Notes: generated from the sequence alone by a model not told the origin. Counted from the stretch's first letter, positions 12,005-25,600 are shown. The stretch: DNA of 64,000 nucleotides from Pseudoscleropodium purum (GCA_963969395.1 OZ017795.1:23231063-23295062); one strand, 5' to 3'. Made by a program: numbers and translations.

Positions 12005-15000
12005 ATGGCGGATTCTTTGAATAGTAGTATTTCGGAGGACAACGACTCGCTGGATGGATATTATGGTAATGGGAGACAGGGACTGGACTATGGTAATGTT
12101 CCTCAATTTGCTGGCTTAACCAGGTCGGATTCCAAACCTCGACGAAAAACATTGGTTCGAGCGTGTCCTGATACGGAGGATCTCTTGAACCTGTTGCGTG
12201 GCTCCGATCCAGTGAAGGTGGAGCTGAACCGACTCGAGAACGAAGTCAGGGGTAAGAGTCCGTGTCGTGTTAGTGTTTCTTGGTCCGTTTTCAGTGCACG
12301 AGCTGGAATTGAGCTTGGCGCTGTTTTAAGGATTCGTGCAAGCTCTCTGAGAAGCCAAGATCCGAGAGGAGTATGAAATGCAGCTCTTACAGGTTTTTTG
12401 GGGGGAGTGCGGCCATATTTGAGTGCTAAGGAGTTCGTAGTGATGTTGACGGTGTCCATACGGCGTCTGTTACGATGATAAGAGTGTCGGTTGGTCATTT
12501 TCGCGGCTCTGTACTCTTTCTTATGGCTCAGCAGGTTTTGTTACTCGTTCACTCGTACTTCCAGACTAGGCGTGAAGTTTGTGGAAATCAGATCTATGGA
12601 GGAGTGCTAGTCAGGTTATGCATGAATGTAGTTCGTCGCGGATAAAGAAATATCAAGAGGCTTTATTTGAGAATAGCGAGGCTGCCAATCAATTTCTGTT
12701 CTCAAAGTTTCTTAAGTTCGTCATACCTGCAAACGGTCCGGACTGCCTTCGCGGTTGTCTGCCTCGGTAATTATCAACAATGTGTATATCGTTCTTTGGA
12801 GTCAAGTTTTCACGTTTGCATGAGCGAATATCTCACATGGTTCTTTGTGGTGGTATAGATAAGGATCGGAAATTAGCAGAGGCTACAGCAGAATGTAAGG
12901 CCCTGAAACTGGCTGAGCGATTACGGGAGAAAGCTGTTGAGGAGGTAAGTCATACGTCCTCTCGTCTAGGGACTCCATTTTTGGTACATGCTGGGGTTCG
13001 TAACTAACGTTATGGATTCCGTCAGGTGCCTGTACTTGAGCATTTGAAGAGCTGTGAATAGTGAGGAACTTGCAATGGATTGTTTCCTGCCTTTGCAGCT
13101 TCTTTTACCCTGGTTGCATCTGTTTCGTGGACATTGAAACAAGTTAGTGGAGAGGCAGGTCGCCTTATTTATGCGAGATTGGTTTGTGTCTTGCAGTTGT
13201 CCGAAGAACTTGACAAAGTGGATGAAAAACTCAAGGCTACGGAAGACGTTTTGGAGAGCAAGGTCGGCATTCTTGACATCACCCGATGTCCCTGATGTTT
13301 CACTTCAGTCTTCTCCTGCGATGTCTCGGGACGATGTCTGCAATGCTTAGCATCAGAAATGACCGACATGCCCCTTTCTTCCCGATTATTCATAGTGGTT
13401 GTCTGTGCAGAATTTAGAATTGAAGAAGCTCAATGATGAGAAGAAAGCAGCGTTGGCTGCTCAGTTTGCAGCCGAGGCAACTTTGCGGAGAGTGCAAGCA
13501 GCTCAGAAAGACGAGGAACTACCGTCTATTGAGGCCATTCTAGCGCCTGTTGAAGCTGAATTGAAACTAGCTCGTCAAGAAGTAAGCCAAGAGTGTCAGA
13601 AGTGTTCTAGTCTGGCATTGATAGCGATTTTTTTCTCTAATACTGCTGGACGTTCTACTGTATGATGCACAATCCCATTTGTGTGCTTGTGAATCTGGGA
13701 ATTTCTTTATCTTAATTCATTGTCGTCCCGGCAGATTGCCAAACTTCAAGAAACGAACAGGGCTCTTGACCGTTTGACAAAGTCGAAGGAGGCTGCCCTC
13801 ATTGAAGCCGAGAGGACCATAGAAGCAGCTGAAGTCAAGGCGTCCCAGGTGAACGATCTTCTCAATCGAAACCAGGAGTTGCTGAAACAACTTGAAATCT
13901 GCCAGGTTCGCACTCATCAATACCCTTCTCGGCAAATTTTAACCTAGTGAATATTTTCCTTCGTTTCTTGCGTCGGATTGTCGTCTGTTATCACAACTTC
14001 AGTGCATGATCTGTGGATCCACCCTCTGTTGTACTGTTTACTGTGAGAGTAAGACAGCAGTCGTTGGAATGATGGCTCACTTGCACGCAACCCGTTCTGA
14101 TTCTCATTCATCTTTTTCTTGACAGGAAGATAACAAAATTATGGATAAGATGCATCGTCAGAAGACTGCTGAAATTGAGAAGCTGAGTTCTACCGTGGCT
14201 GAACTGGAAGAAGCAGTGCTTGCCGGTGGGGCTGCTGTAAATGCAGCTCGAGATTATCACCGACAGGCGCAAGAGTTACTGGTAAGACCTACGATGTGCG
14301 GGATAGGGAGTCATGCCAACGATTTCTGTAATGAATGCCCACACTGAAGCTTATGTTCTGAAGAGATTTCCTCAAGAGTTACGCTCTTGCGGTTTTGAAC
14401 CATTGCGGTTATTGACGTTGTTATTATTTGGGGTGGTGTACATCTGAAACAGGAAGGGAAGAAGACATTGGAGAGGGAGCTGGCACGGGCAAAAATTACA
14501 GCTAATAGAGTTGCAGTTGTGGTTGCAAATGAGTGGAAGGATGCGAATGACAAGGTTATGCCTGTCAAGCAGTGGCTCGATGAAAGGCGATTTATGCAGG
14601 TTTGTTCGGTTTGCTGCTCATAGATTGTCTTTCAATTGAGCTAAGTAGTGGACTCATGCCTTGTGTGTGTTGAATGCAATTTTGACCTTGTATATATTCT
14701 GACTGCAGTGTCTTGAATGCAGGGTGAAATGCAGCAGCTGCGAGACAAACTAGCTTCAGCTGAGAGGGCCTCAAAGAATGAGGCGCAGTTGAAGGTGTGT
14801 TTTATGAAGATCTTTCATACATTATAAATTATTTTTTATCTCTAAAGCTTTCAGCTGAATGTCCTTTCTGGCTATGTCCAGGAAAAGTTTCAAATGCGTT
14901 TGAAAGTACTTGAGGAGAGTTTGAAGCCCGTCGGGAACGGTACTCCCCGTCGGCCAGAGGAGGTAAGAAGTGCTAGCGCCACTAGACGTCGACCAGAGGA

Positions 15001-16587
15001 GGTGAGAAGTGTTAGTGCCACTAGGCGTCGGCCAGAGGAGGTGAGAAGTGCTAGCGCCACTAGGCGTCGGCCAGAGGAGGTGAGAAGTGCTAGCGTCACT
15101 AGACGTCCGACCTCTGGATCTGAGGAAGCCTCGAAACTACTCGCAAATGGTTCCAGACGCCAGCGCTCTGCAGTAACTCAGCTAAGGGCATCGATGGCAA
15201 GTCAGACACTCCTTAAAGCGACTAATGGGAGGTTGACGTCCAAATCTTTTGATGGAGGTAGGACTGTTGATCCGGATACCACCAGGGTGAAGCCATTTTC
15301 GAATGGTTTTGAGGAGCTTCGTACAGGCAGGAGGATGCCTGTTACTGCGGAACCCAATCCGGAGCCGCTTTTTACTGCACAGAAGAAATCTGAGGTAGGT
15401 GTAGTGAAGCCAAATTCGGCAGTAGACAAGTCGCAGACTGGGACAGCTAATTCTGAGGTAGAAGCGGTCAACTCTGTTAATGGAAGAGCAAAGCTAGATG
15501 ATGGATCAGCAACATCGGTGGAGGATCCTGTATCAGGTGTTCTGTATGACCTTCTACAGAAAGAGGTCGTCAACCTGAGGAAGGCAAGTCATGAAAAGGA
15601 TCAAAGTCTTAAGGACAAAGAAGATGCCATTGAGGTGCGTTTGGACCAAACGATATGTCATCAGACCTTGCGTACACTATGGTCGTTTGACTTGTAACTC
15701 ACGGCTGTTACCGCATTGACGTTATCGTTTTACATGCATTTGTATTGTACCTAGAACTTGTTATCTACATATCAAACAATGTACTTTTCAGTTTCTTTGC
15801 TTATTTTTGGGTGGATACGTAAGCTGGTGTATTGGAGTCACAAGTTGGTTGTTAATAGTGACACAGTTTAGTTTCTCAAGGAATACTCGGAATTTTGCCC
15901 ATCACCATGTCGGTTATTTGTGAATCGTTTCATCCATATTATCATCTGAATTTGTGCAGATGCTCTCAAAGAAAATTGATGTTCTAACGAAGGCAATGGA
16001 AGTTGAGGCTAAGAAGATGAGAAGAGAAGTTCAAGTAAAGGAGAAGGAAGTTTCTACCCTCAGAGCTGAGAAGGATCAAGTTCGGAATCCAAGGAGGCTT
16101 AGCACAGGGAAAGGAACTGTAAATAGTTCCTCTCAGTTACTGTCTGGGAGGTGAGATCGAAGGCCTACTGATTTATTGTCTGAATAAGTGATTCTGATCT
16201 GCTGGTAACGTTACTTTCGTAGGGGCGAAACACCACTGCCTCTTGGGAAATGTGCAATGGATATTTCCAATCTTCAATAAGAACTGTTTTCCCTACTTTT
16301 TTCAAGGATTTGAAATAATTGAATTAGGGGTCTTAAGGTACGCATACTGGAGGAAATTTGATCTCTCCGTATTGTGAGGTCATTTCAGTTTGGTAACAAG
16401 ATGTTTTCTCAAGCGTGTCGTGTTGTAGTTTGAGCTTGATAGCTTTGTTCCTAGAAGAGTTGTAATCTGATTCATTATTTTCCAAGTTTTGGTATGTCTA
16501 TTTTCCATTAATATAATTTTGGTATGTCTAACATTGTGTCTGTTTCTGATTTGCAGGACTGGGGAGAGGCCCATGGTCAGGAGCTGA
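12005..16587 (+). CDS. Microtubule-associated protein 70 (MAP70 family), 11 exons
   Basis: This plant-specific coiled-coil protein family binds cortical microtubules. Exons read in frame: 12005-12251, 12859-12944, 13197-13262, 13411-13581, 13735-13905, 14126-14281, 14453-14599, 14723-14794, 14882-15634, 15960-16150 and 16557-16587 (TGA), giving 696 residues, near the family's usual size. All introns are GT-AG. Family signatures visible in order include DPVKVELNRLENEVR, ALKLAERLREKAVEE, KKLNDEKKAALAAQF, EAILAPVEAELKLARQE, EAVLAGGAAVNAARDY, NRVAVVVANEWKDANDKVM, GVLYDLLQKEV and KAMEVEAKKMRREV. Most of the chain is predicted coiled coil; exon 9 codes for a low-complexity linker with a 13-residue repeat. 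The N-terminus (MADSLNSS) has no signal peptide, which fits a cytoplasmic role. If the last intron is retained, the frame stops at 16,154. Identification is firm; which MAP70 paralogue it is cannot be told. Confidence 0.95.
14948..15103 (+). repeat. 39-bp tandem repeat x4 inside MAP70 exon 9
   Basis: Four in-frame copies encode RRPEEVRSASATR with few substitutions (14,948-14,986, 14,987-15,025, 15,026-15,064 and 15,065-15,103). Each copy contains GAG|GTRAGAAG, a good 5' splice-site match. Arg, Glu and Ser make it a charged, probably unstructured segment. Confidence 0.95.
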
Positions 16588-18538
16588 AACCTGCTATTTG
16601 TGGCCTTGTACTCTGAAAGGAGTGTAGTTCGCTGGAAAACATCTCTGCACTCGGCATGGATAGTGAGATGGGGTCTCTTGCATGTGTAGCATTAAAATAT
16701 CCTGATTTTACGAGATTGTATCTCTGTGCTGTGAACAAATTAGAGACTATGCCGTGCGTCATAGGAGATGATATTCTTGAGCAAGATACCCCAGATTATG
16801 TTTCAACATAAATTAGGCAGTTTAGTAGTCTTTATGCATCATGTCCACTTCTGTCGTTACATTTGCATAAGACATCGTATGTTTATGGGTCGTTCTCATG
16901 GATGACATGCTGACTTCTCACAAGAATGTGATGTGTCCATGGTAATCAAAGATTTTTTTCGTAAAGTTGTGTATCCAATTCTAGACTCCTTAGAATGAAA
17001 TTCATGTATTTAGTCATGAAGCTTGCTAAGTTTGCAAGTGCTTGTTTGTATGTATGTAGTTTCGTCTTTTCTTTGACACTTCCTTCAGGCGGTTGTGTAG
17101 ATATTTCTCATGTGGATGGACGTGAGGGCAGTTTCCAAAGCAACGCGCATTATATATTCTCCGCTGCTGAAATTGTTGGAACTAAGTTAGATCATTTTAT
17201 CTCGATGTACTCATTCACTGCCATACTCTTTATGGTCTGCCTTCAATTTATCGTACCTTCCTGTGCCGCTGATTCAGTTTTGCAGGGAACTGCTTCTCAC
17301 TGACACATGTGGGGGAGTAACATTGGAAGACTTAAAACGTTTGTCACTTATCGCTCTTTTTCAGAGGTTCGCAATGGTTTTATTGGAAATCTATCCTGTT
17401 AATCTCTGCATTATTCGATTTCTGTATGCCGTTGACCTTGTTCTAATCGATAAAGTACCCATCTTGACAACGCACGGGAACTGATGCAGTAGTAATTCAA
17501 TGAGTACATGCATCTAGTGGAAGGTTGCAATGATATGTGTCTTAACTTTTTCGATGAATTCTACTGCTGTGGAGATTTGTCTTGGTGATTGAGCGCCAGA
17601 GAAACAGTCACTGATCCAACGACCTCTTTACTCAACGTCCGGAAAAATAACTCTTAGTAGACGATTTTGGCACATGCTTTGTCATCAAGATTTGGTGGTT
17701 CCGAAATCGTTTTCAACTATAATTTCGATCGCATTCGATATATCTCGAATTATTGAACACTCTGCTGAAGAGCTATAAGGTATGTACAGCCACAATCGAC
17801 TCTGCCCAAAATGAGCTAGATTTGGACTGAAAAGCCTCACTTTTTCCTAGATATCGATTAGACAGGATTAGACAAGATGTACACAATCTGAATCTGAAAA
17901 GGAGAAGCCTATGAGAATTTAGTGTTGGTTTTTAGTAAACATAGAAACATTACTTTAAAAATTCATACCAGTAAACCAGTAATAAATAATCTATGTTTAA
18001 TAATAGTAACTATGCTCAGTTGTAATTAGGGTCGATTGTGGGTGTACATACCTTTCTGCTCAATGCGCAGAAAGATTCTTCCATTGAGCTAGCAATTGGT
18101 CACCGTCATCCTAGTTGGCTGGCATGTCGACAGCAGAGCATCCTGCGAGAGGAATTCTGGTTTCAAAAATCAGCATTCCTTTTGAGCATTTTCTTGTTGG
18201 TGTGTGTCCTGGTCCTGGACTCCTGGTGTATTCTCGTTTCGTTATATGGGCGACTACGTATATGGGTGACTACGATCAGGATCGGCAAATTTGCATCATT
18301 CGTTTAGTCAAAACCAAATTTTGAAATTTTAGCTATTTTCTTTACTTAGGTCTTGCAATCGGTGGTGTTTTTCGTTCTTAAGATTTAAAATTTCCTTGTG
18401 TCTCTTTCATGTGATTTTAACTGCGCTTCCGATGAGAATGTGCATCATTTTCCCAAGCTCTAATTTCATGTGAAAAAAAATAGATATTTGATTTTTTTCC
18501 GGTTCTTTAGTGTGATAGTGGAGATGCTTTAATTGGGA

Positions 18539-18595
18539 GACACATTCGAGATGGACCTTGGGAAATGGATTTTGAAATTCAATTTGAGGTAAAAT
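18539..18595 (+). repeat. Diverged duplicate of 19,170-19,240
   Basis: Shares 'gatggacct', 'ggaaatgga' and 'tgaaattcaat-tgaggtaa' with the segment about 0.64 kb downstream. Both copies end in a splice-donor-like GAGGTAA, so they might be duplicated exon ends or simply a repeat. Confidence 0.45.
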
Positions 18596-19744
18596 TCTGC
18601 CATCCTTTGAAACGTGGATGAGCGTCGTCTCTATTCAAGATGTTACTCTCATGATTCCCATATCCCGAGTTAATGAAAGAATGAATTGATTGATTGGTTT
18701 TCAAAATTCTTATTGATTGTCTCAGGTCACAAATTAAAAAGGTACGTTTAAGGATCCATAAATGACCACGAATTATGTGTAGCAAAGGTCAATGCGTGAT
18801 AACTTTCGTTATTCAATTTGTCTTAAAATATTTTTTGTTCCGGCATGCGCTAATCCGTATGCGGGGAAATCATAATTATCCAATTTAACATCTGCCACAA
18901 CATTTAGCTATTTAGTTGTCCTGCTCTGAAACGGCCTGCCCTGGGTTTCTGTTTTTGAAATTTATTTAGCTTTTTGTTTGGCAATAATCCACCAGTGGCT
19001 GTTGTCATCGACATTAATCGCAAGTTCGCAAGATGCCTCACTTCTTCTATAAAGAATTCGTCAGATTTGGAATAACAAGGAATTAAGGGTTCTGATTCCA
19101 GGGGGATTCTTGGGTGTACCGTAGAGTGTCATGGTCAGTTGCGCGAAGACTACAGATTGAGAACTGAGCTGGAAGGCATTTCCATGATGGACCTCGAGGT
19201 CGGAAATGGAAGTCTGAAATTCAATCTGAGGTAACATTAACTTAATATGTTCTTAATCATGAAGAAGTAGTGCATATAAGTCATGAATTTGAATTCATCT
19301 GACGATCAATTCATGTTCGATGTTTGTCAATCGATTGTAGAAAGTGTTGTGGTGAAAATCTTCGTGAAGGAATTCCGGAATGCCGGAATCTATGGCAGTC
19401 CGTTGTCGACGCCGCCTAATATTGTCACCGCCCTTGCGGTATTAATTCTACAGCAAGCTTGCGCAGCTCCTCGATGGAACGCGGGAGTTCAACACGTGAA
19501 ATCCAATATGGAAATTGGACAAAAGTCCTTTGCTTCAAAATTCCATTCGCTACGTATCCTAGTGTATCCAGCTCTATCATAACTGGTCACGGACTATGGA
19601 ATTCTTCAAAAATTCCATAGATGGACATTTTGGATTCTCCTGTACAAGTCCGGGCCACGGCGTTTTCCAGGTGTTTTGTAGTTGGCATACGCTTTCTAGG
19701 ACAGGACGATCACGACGACCAAGACGTGCTGGACAACCATCGCT

Positions 19745-19860
19745 GTTTGTGGACCAGGTTCACGTTCATCATGTAACTGGGCACTCAATTTTGTGGACAG
19801 GCCAACGACATCGCATTTATGTGAACAATTTATGGACCAGGTTCACATTCATCACAATAT
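19745..19860 (+). repeat. Partial duplication, ~85 bp apart
   Basis: The motif 'tggaccaggttcac-ttcatca' occurs at about 19,750-19,770 and again at about 19,834-19,855, with only one internal mismatch. Confidence 0.6.
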
Positions 19861-21289
19861 TGATCGAGCAGGCTTTTGGCATCCCGTTCCTGTTGCTCAC
19901 CATCACCGACTTCCAGCGTTCGCAAATTCTCAAAAGGGTACCACAAAAAACTCCTTTCAATTGACCAACTGCTGTATACGTCAGGCACTGTACTTGAGCT
20001 GATTTTTTTCACTGTAGAAGTGTGCATGATTTCCAATTATGTTGACTCTGCACCTCGTTATGTGTTTCATCAATTTCACTGTTCACTAATGATTTGGGTC
20101 GTATTTGTCGGGCGGGGTGGTTGCTTCCTTCCAGGCCAGTGGGTCCTCTTGTAGAACGACGCCCATAATTGTGTGGTACATCGCGCTTGCTGGTCTTTTG
20201 ACAGACGAGAACTCCTATTTCACCGGTCCTGTTGGAAATCTCTGCACGTCTAGCTAGAGAGTTGATCGAGGTGGGCTATATTAGAAAAGAGAAACCCCTT
20301 TCCCTTTTCTAAAGCTAGAAAACATTTACTTTAGTCGGAAGGCGTGAAGCAATCAGATATCGTACATGTTAAAGACAAACTCATGTTTTGAAATGCAGTG
20401 TACCTGCATCAATGATCGAGGAAGATCTTAGTAGCTACCAGGAAACACTTCAAGTATTGGTTCCCAGAGTCCGAAACGTCGATTCTTGTATCTCCCAGCT
20501 CTGTTGCTACCACCGACATCTGCACAGGGTGTCCGCGTAAACTTCGAAGCTAATTGTCACGAGGGACGTACACATTCACACCTGGTTCGAGTGGTTCATG
20601 TTGGGTCTCGGATTTGAGTTTTCGAGGACACTGGTACAGTATGTATATAAAATGACCCGCTTTTAATCACTCTATGCTATTCAGGTTGAAAACAACAAGC
20701 CTATTCTTACTACTGTAGTGTTCATTTTGAATTTGAAATTGAAATATTTGAATATTGCTTTTAAGGACAGATGAAGGTTCTAATCATTGATTCTTCGTAT
20801 TCGCAGAAGCCCGAGCTCCTAGTGTACCATAAGCCATGATTTCAAGAGGCTGATACACATAAATAGAAACTGCCATCGTCAATTATTGCTTTAAATTTTT
20901 AAAACAGTACTTAGTGAAGTGCTGCACACTTCTCGATCAGCAAGAAAAAGATGTGCACATGAATTTTTAATTACTTCGTGCGCAACAGACGGCATTGACG
21001 GACACGAAGAGTTGGTCGGATATTCCAAATTCAAGTTTTTGGCTTTTGGTAACTCGTTTTGCTTTTATGTCGACCTTTATTGGGAGGGTCATATTCCTGA
21101 CTGGGTCTTACACCCTTTACCACTAAAAGAGAGAAGAAACTCTAGTCTTTTATTTTATTATGAATGGCATAAATGAAGGGTCGGTTCATCTAGGGTTGTG
21201 CATCTTGTTCCGAAGAAGAAGCCGTGTATACCCCAAGACTACATACCTTGATTAAAATGGAGACTCTCCATTCATCTGTAAAGGACCAA

Positions 21290-22190
21290 TTAAAGGGCTT
21301 TTTTTTTTTTGTCAAAAAACACTCAAAACTGCCATTTCTATTGCAGAAAGTAAAAAAGTTTGAAAATTATTTTTTTGCACATCTAACCATAGGGTCTTAC
21401 ACCTAATTAGTATGATAATTCTAGGAATAAATTTCAGAAATTTGGATCACACAAATTGCAAGATATTTGCTTTTAAAGAAAAAAAAAATTTACATTGCGA
21501 GACTAAATTATTTGACTTTGAACCTTCTTAATTAAAATTTTTTGCACTACAAAGTTTTGAAACTTAAGTCTTTATGGTGGGGAATTGAGTTGAGAGTCTA
21601 AGAAAAAAAAATTCAAAAAAGTAAATTTTCATTTAAAAAAAAATTGTTTAGTAGAAGTATGTAAGAGATAGAAGGAAAATCTAATTTTTTTTATTGTCTT
21701 TAAGATAGAATTAAAATGCACTAATCCTAATGGTGAAATTTTTATAGCAAAAAAACTAAACCATGTGGTTTTTTTTTCCTTAAAATTGTAAGAATTACAT
21801 TTGGAAATGAATCATTCAAATTATTTTTTGAAGAAGATGCTTTAATTGCTTGAAAAACAAGATTGTCCATAACTTTGACATTACTTATTCAAATGAAATG
21901 AATAAAAGCTTTCCATGTAGACAAAAATATAATATATGAATTCTTTTTTTAAATTCAAATTTTTAAACATTTTTTTGTTATCGAATCTCCCTATTTTGAA
22001 CTTATTTGGGCAAAATTTTTGTTTCAAAGCACCAATTGAAAAAATAATTATATTCCCACAAAGCTAATCAATTTTTCTAAAAAAAAAAAAGTTTCAAAAG
22101 ATCTTGGCAAAAATTGAGACTAAAATCATACCTTTGCAAAATCCAATTTGTTCCTTGAAAGTACAATGATCCTTTAGGGGTTAAAATGGA
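21290..22190 (+). repeat. Dispersed repeat family B, copy 3
   Basis: A diverged full-length match to 4,030-4,930, from the 'gtcaaaaaacactcaaaact' block to the 'caaaaattgag' and 'ccttgaaagtacaatg' end. It contains many poly-A/T expansions and no open frame of interest. Confidence 0.65.
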
Positions 22191-24250
22191 CATTCACAAC
22201 CTTTAAAAAAGTCTATTGTATATTGTTATCAATATATGAAATTTGATTGTTGGTAATAGGTTTGGGGCAATTGAAATATAATAAAGAGAATAGGGGCAAT
22301 GGTCACCTTTGTAGAATTGGAATAAATATATGATATTTGGTGTATTGGTCAATATTGTAGTATCTGGGATTTAAAACCTTATACACATGGCTAGCCTCAA
22401 TGGTGTAAATATTGAGGACATTATCCATGTGAGCAATATGTAGCCTTTGTACAAGCCTTTCAATTGAGGTTAGTATTATTGGAAATAATGAGGTATAAGG
22501 TTTAAGAAAAATTTGGTGGTTTCTATTTAAATATTGGTTCATATTTGTGCATGTGTAGAAGATGATTATCTATGCAAACTAATGATGCTTTTGTAATAGC
22601 CTTTCAATTTAGTTAGCAGCCTTCCAACTAAATTATAAAACAATGCTATTGGTATATAGGTATTGATGTTAGTAGTGATTTAAGATGAGATTTGAGAAGA
22701 TTTTAATTTGAGAAACAATGAATACAAATTTTTAGCATGATTGTCATTACATGATTACTTATTTACTTCATGAATGTGTTTTTAGAATTCTTTTGTTTAT
22801 ATATATATTGTGCATGTTTTTACTCATAAAAGTTTGTGAGGTTAATCATGGTGGTATGCAACTATGAAGAACTACTAGGTGGCCTAACCCATATTTTGAT
22901 AGGGCATTGAAGATTGATGAATTATATTAGAGCTTTATAGATGTCAACGCTAGGCTTGTCGACCTTTGCTAAAGATGATGAGACATATTGTACAATTGTA
23001 CACGTATCATTATCCCTTGTTCCTTGTAAGACTCAAGAGCAAGAATTCCAAAGAATGTCCTTATATGTCTACATTCACTAGCTTCTCCAACACAAAACAT
23101 GCAAGCACCTAGATCCCTATTCTAACAAAAGACTTTAGATTAGTGAACTAAGGTGGCAAGACATGCTTGTTAATGCCAACCACCTCAAGTTTAGTTCAAG
23201 GCCATGTGCATTAGGACATTTGCTCTACTATATGAATCTAGATCAATAGTGTTGTTGTAGAGTACTTGCAAGTTGACACCTTTGAACTATACTGCTAATG
23301 TCTAGTTAGAGTTCAAATCTTGCCCTTTGGAGTCTTTTAAGTTGATAATGGTGAGTGCAACCATCCTAGGTTCTTGATTAGATTTTTGGAAAGAGTACAG
23401 ATATAGTAAACCAATATTATTTGCACAAGATCTAATAATGAAGTTCTAGTTCATGGGAATCACTTATGCCATGAAAAGTGGTCTAGAGAATTTCTTGGGC
23501 AAAGAAAGATTACCTACACTATGCTACTCATTCTCTATTACATCACCTTAAAATTTTGAACTTGAATTGTGTTATAAAGTGGCCTCTAGCACAATTCCTA
23601 TACATGGGTTGATTAAAATAACAAGCTCTAAACTAAACACCTTGAACTTTAAAAACCACAATAAACAATTCATGAACAACAGAATGGTTACTTTAAAACG
23701 TAAAGCAACTAATTATAGAACTTGATTGCTTTGATGTAGAACATTGGTTGAATATATTCTAATGCAATTACAAAACTATTGATAGTGCTCTTGGGTAGCA
23801 AATCAAGTTTAGTCATATCTTGTAAAGGTGGTGTTTTACCAAAGAACACTTTCTCACAAATCAAGGCAAAGAAAGATGGCAAAAATAGATGATGACAAGG
23901 CCTAGGCCATCGATGAGCAATAGACCCTTCCTTTGTTGACAAGACAAAGTACATGTACATATAGGCCTTGTTTTGTTGAAATCCTTGAATTGCATAGCAT
24001 TAGATGTCAAAAAGGCCCTATTACATGCCCCCTATTATTTCATTGGGCACCTCCTAACATCGCACCTAAAAATGCCCTCAAATAACTTCCAAAAATACTT
24101 TGGATGGAAATTATTTTCTTCAATCCCAAAGGTAGCTTCTTCTAAAATCATCCAAAGGACATAAATGATATCCTTAGCATTGTTTTCTAGATGAACTTCA
24201 AAAAACTATGTGACTTCTACACCGTATGGAATACATTCTTATGATACACC
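22191..24250. other. AT-rich intergenic DNA, possible transposon remnants
   Basis: No gene can be supported. Between about 22,860 and 23,700 the codon-like texture is more regular than elsewhere in the desert, as in a badly decayed coding transposon, but stops and shifts prevent any family call. Open frames such as 23,709-23,960 (minus) are short. Confidence 0.3.
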
Positions 24251-25600
24251 TCTTAAAGTATACAACTAGGTTCAATAATCTTACAAATTGCCTATTGTAG
24301 CATTCAAAGAATTTTACATAATATAAAATACAATTAGCATTCTTTTGTTTTGCATAATTTACATTCAATTCTTATGCAATCCCAATCAAGCATACCAAAT
24401 TTTATTTTCGAAATCTAATGACAATAAAAAGATTACCTATTTTATAAAATTTGGGTATTGTGACTATTGTCACCCCAATAATGAAATCTCTATAGAGGAA
24501 ATTTGGAGATGTTGTTGAAGGAAAGATGTATGCATGGATATTTCCCATATATTTGTAAAAGTGAATCAAAAAATTCATCATCAATGCTTTTCAATCAATT
24601 ATTATGTAAAACTATGATTATTAAATGAAAAATTTACCAAAAATGGAATTTGGCTTTTTGAAACTAAAATTTGGTATGCTTGATTGGGATTGCATAAGAA
24701 TTGAATGCAAATCATGCAAAACAAAAAATGTCAATTATATTCTATATTATAGGCGATGTTTTGGCTATAACTTTTGTGATATATTTCCAAAGTCCATGAA
24801 ATTTAAAATGGAGATACATATGCTAGTTTTAGACCTTGAATAATTTTTTACATTTTTAGAAAATTCATTTACTATTTTAAAAAGAGACCCTGATTTAAAT
24901 TGTATTTTTGCCATTTGGGATTTTTTTTGTTGTTATTTTTAACCTAAAACTTCAAATTTAAAGCTAAAAATTGGGAAAGTAATTGTACAAAGAATTCATG
25001 CATTGCCAATGAATTTTTATGCAAATTATAACATGTGTGGCATGCATGTGGACTTGAAGTGTCTCTTTTGTGTAAAGACTAGAATGAAAGAAAAATTCCT
25101 TTCAAAAGTATTTGGTACAATTCAAGTGCTCAAAGTTTCCAAAAATGAACCTATTTTAATTCAATTTTATGATTTTTTCAAATCACTAAAAAAACAAAAT
25201 GTACACGTATCCATTTTTTGCTAATTTTTGGTCCCTTGAGCTTTGTAGTAGTCTACAACACTCAGTAGTAGTGCATAGTACAACACTAATTTTTAAAATT
25301 AATCCTGAAAATTAGTTTTTCATGATTTGTAAATTTTCATTTTAAGTGTTTTTAAATGATTTTAAATGATTTTTCAATTCATTATTAATAATTTTCAATT
25401 CATTACTATGACTTAAAACTATATTGCTAACATACAATACTTATAGAGCTTATAGTAATAACAATCTAATGGCTAAAGTCAAAATTTTGAGACAAAAATG
25501 TTTAGTATTTCTTATAGTAGCCCTTATGCAAAATTCTTTGAATGACACAATAGACAATTTGTAAGATTATTGAACCCAATTATATACCAACATATTTTTG
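24251..25600. repeat. 1.35-kb foldback (inverted-repeat ends)
   Basis: The segment at about 24,257-24,326 ('ggttcaataatcttacaaat', 'cattcaaagaattttacata') is repeated in reverse orientation at about 25,521-25,594. The arms are about 70 bp and agree at most positions. The interior is AT-rich with no recognisable gene (open frames 24,625-24,843 and 25,003-25,224 are unremarkable). This may be a non-autonomous DNA transposon or two unrelated inserts of one repeat. Confidence 0.5.

Larger units (their letters stand above)
16588..21220. other. MAP70 3' region and non-coding DNA of intermediate composition
   Basis: The first few hundred bases are probably the MAP70 3' untranslated region. Beyond that, the composition stays gene-like to about 21,170, but I find no exon chain. 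Open frames at 16,995-17,303, 18,038-18,307, 19,283-19,582 and 19,596-19,964 have no recognised motif, and none joins to a neighbour by good splice sites. Two internal duplications are listed separately. It could contain a degraded gene or a long non-coding transcript. Confidence 0.35.

Noticed and set aside
11607..12106. Several 80-150 codon frames on the minus strand and one on the plus strand
   Set aside because: They sit in the CpG-rich leader, contradict each other, and have low-complexity Pro/Ser/Thr text.
16995..17303. 102-codon frame with a hydrophobic start, like a secreted protein
   Set aside because: No conserved motif, no exon partners; more likely chance in 3' flanking DNA of the MAP70 gene.
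20560..20610. Possible tRNA T-arm-like text (ggttcgagt)
   Set aside because: No acceptor stem or D-arm can be paired around it.
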